A stretch of 64,000 nt of DNA, from positions 2,170,001-2,234,000 of the forward strand of contig NZ_CP119802.1 in the NCBI RefSeq assembly GCF_029338355.1, in the 5' to 3' direction. The notes beneath the pieces are model-generated. The model searched no databases, had not been told where the DNA came from, and worked only from the letters and a program-made list of their open reading frames with translations. Positions 62,712-64,000 of the stretch are shown piece after piece. The DNA is from Halosegnis marinus (GTDB lineage: Archaea > Halobacteriota > Halobacteria > Halobacteriales > Haloarculaceae). Position 1 is the first letter of the stretch; each line of letters begins with the position of its first letter. The translations under genes and the position numbers were made by a program.

Positions 62712-63716
62712 ATGGACGTGCGACCCATCACGATGGACGAGTGGCGGGCGGCGCTGCCCGACACCGGAACCGAGCCGTTCCACACCCCCGAGGCGCTCGG
62801 CGTGCTCGACGACCACGCCGACGCCGACCTCGAACTGTACGCCGGCTTCAACGGCGACCGCGCCGTGGCGCTGCTCCCCGTCTTCGTCTCCGAGCCGGCC
62901 GTCGGCCGGGCCGTCACCTCGCCGCCGCCCGGCTTCGGCGTCCCGCGGCTCGGTCCCGTGTTGAACCCCGCCAGCCCGAAGCGCCGCAAGCGCGAGAAGC
63001 GCAACGCCGAGTTCACCGAGGGCGTGCTCGACGCGCTCGGGGTCGACCGCTCGGGCACGCTGTTCCGAATGGTGACCGCGACGGGCTACCCCGACCCGCG
63101 CCCGTACACGTGGGCCGGGCTCGACACGGCGCCCGCCTTCACCTATCAGCTCGACACCGCCGACCGCTCGACGGATGAGGTGCGCGCGGGCTTCTCGAAG
63201 AGCCTCCGGCGCGAGATCGGCGACGCCGAGGAGCTCGATATCGCGGTGACGGTCGAGGGGGTCGAGGCGGCCCGCGCGGTGTACGACGCCACCGCGGAAC
63301 GCTACGCGGAACAGGACCGCGAGTTCGCGCTCGACTGGCCGTACGTCCGCGACCTCGTGGAGGCGCTCGGCGAGCGCGCCCGCGTCTACGTCGTCCGCGA
63401 CGGCGACGGCGAGTTCCTCGCGGGCGTCACCGTCCTCTACTCCGACGAACTGGCGTACTTCTGGCAGGGCGGCGTCCGCACGGTGTACGAAGGCGTCAGC
63501 GTCAACAGCCTGCTCCACTGGCGGATCGTGGCGGACCTCGTCGCGGAGCCGCCGCTCGACACCCTCCGCGGCTACGACCTGATGGGCGCGAACACCGAGC
63601 GGCTCTGCCGCTACAAGAGCAAGTTCGGGGCGTCGCTCGTCCCCTACTACCGCGTCGAGTCGGCCGGGCGCTCGATGGACGTCGCGAAGCGCGTCTACAA
63701 CCTCGTGGGTCGCTGA
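62712..63716 (+). CDS. FemAB/lipid-II-type peptidyl transferase-like (GNAT) protein
   Basis: 334 residues. Two GNAT-like halves: the first includes RAVALLPVFVSEPAVGRAVT and PPPGFGVPRLGPVLNP, the second begins near residue 165 with GFSKSLRREIGDAEELDIAV, then ELAYFWQGGVRTVYEGVSVN and DTLRGYDLMGANTERLCRYK ending SKFGASLVPYYRV. This is the FemX/BioF2-type family that transfers aminoacyl groups from tRNA or related donors. Archaea lack murein, so it may act on a surface glycan or lipid; the aminoacyl step is inferred. Stop directly adjoins the next start. Confidence 0.83.
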   Translation: MDVRPITMDEWRAALPDTGTEPFHTPEALGVLDDHADADLELYAGFNGDRAVALLPVFVSEPAVGRAVTSPPPGFGVPRLGPVLNPASPKRRKREKRNAEFTEGVLDALGVDRSGTLFRMVTATGYPDPRPYTWAGLDTAPAFTYQLDTADRSTDEVRAGFSKSLRREIGDAEELDIAVTVEGVEAARAVYDATAERYAEQDREFALDWPYVRDLVEALGERARVYVVRDGDGEFLAGVTVLYSDELAYFWQGGVRTVYEGVSVNSLLHWRIVADLVAEPPLDTLRGYDLMGANTERLCRYKSKFGASLVPYYRVESAGRSMDVAKRVYNLVGR

Positions 63717-64000
63717 ATGCGGGTCCTGAACCTCGTGACGAACGAGCGGGCGCGCTTCTACCGCCAGCAGGTCGAGGCGCTCGAACGGCGCGGCGTCGAC
63801 TGCACGACGCTGGCGGTGCCCGCCGCGGGCGACCGGGACTCCCGGTCGGTGCTCGACTACGCGGGCTTCTACCTTCGCGCCGTCCGCGGCGCGTTCGGCC
63901 GGTTCGACGTGGTCCACGCGAACTACGGGCTGACGGGCCCGCCCGCGGTGGTCCAGCCCGAACACCCCGTCGTGCTGTCGCTGTGGGGGACCGACCTGTT
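63717..64000 (+). CDS. family 4-type glycosyltransferase, partial
   Basis: Only the first 94 codons are in the window; the frame runs off the end. MRVLNLVTNERARFYRQQVE, then RRGVDCTTLAVPAAGDRDSR and FDVVHANYGLTGPPAVVQPE are the N-terminal GT-B donor/acceptor region of group 1 glycosyltransferases (VVHAN and then LSLWGTDL). It directly follows the FemAB-like gene (TGAATG). Confidence 0.85.
   Translation, partial: MRVLNLVTNERARFYRQQVEALERRGVDCTTLAVPAAGDRDSRSVLDYAGFYLRAVRGAFGRFDVVHANYGLTGPPAVVQPEHPVVLSLWGTDL

Overview
The window is very GC-rich and comes from a haloarchaeon (class Halobacteria). The signs are strongly acidic proteins, archaeal ribosomal protein and tRNA-modification genes, AT-rich TATA boxes about 30 bases before leaderless start codons, an archaeosortase, and many small families known only from haloarchaea. 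I cannot name the genus. I see no mobile element, CRISPR array, rRNA gene or replication origin.

Layout. (1) 0-30 kb is mainly housekeeping: UspA, tRNA-Thr(CGT), Trm5, diphthine synthase, the archaeosortase ArtA beside a DRG-type GTPase, the rpl11 / rpl1-rpl10-rpl12 genes (with a structured rpl1 leader), a TctA-like permease, CorA, CysS, CbiX with a DR2241-type Fe-S protein, PurA, MscS, a four-repeat LEA14-like protein, an MFS transporter, and an Lrp regulator overlapping an aminotransferase gene. (2) 30.5-40.4 kb is a type IV pilus/Tad-like export operon (PilB-type ATPase, PilC-type membrane protein, five small proteins with pilin-like N-termini). A sixth pilin-like protein with calcium-loop motifs converges on it. 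(3) 40.4-43.6 kb is a cluster of very small regulators: RHH, winged helix, HalOD1, a Bat-type HTH, zinc-finger minis, and a membrane-anchored DUF7344 regulator. (4) 43.8-64 kb is a surface-polysaccharide locus. Its minus-strand half holds glmS, a nucleotide-sugar 6-dehydrogenase, a Gfo/Idh oxidoreductase, a DegT aminotransferase, a hexapeptide acetyltransferase and a DUF1616 protein. Its plus-strand half holds a second membrane-anchored DUF7344 regulator, two NodB-like proteins, two Tat-exported beta-helix proteins, an ATP-grasp ligase, a DUF354 protein, a UDP-GlcNAc 2-epimerase, a FemAB-like transferase and a truncated glycosyltransferase.

How the genes may work together. The dehydrogenase, oxidoreductase, aminotransferase, acetyltransferase and 2-epimerase match, step for step, the bacterial WbpA-B-E-D-I route to UDP-2,3-diacetamido-2,3-dideoxy-mannuronate, with GlmS feeding the hexosamine pool. 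The ATP-grasp and FemAB-like enzymes suggest amino-acid or peptide decoration of the polymer. The beta-helix proteins and NodB-like proteins suggest trimming outside the cell.

The most striking pattern outside the genes is a repeated element, ATAACAAAG (or close variants). It lies at about -33 from the start codon of many genes between 40.9 and 62.7 kb and looks like a dedicated core promoter, unlike the TTTAAA-like boxes of the first 30 kb. A second pattern is a set of short ORFs (19-35 codons) coupled to the gene that follows.
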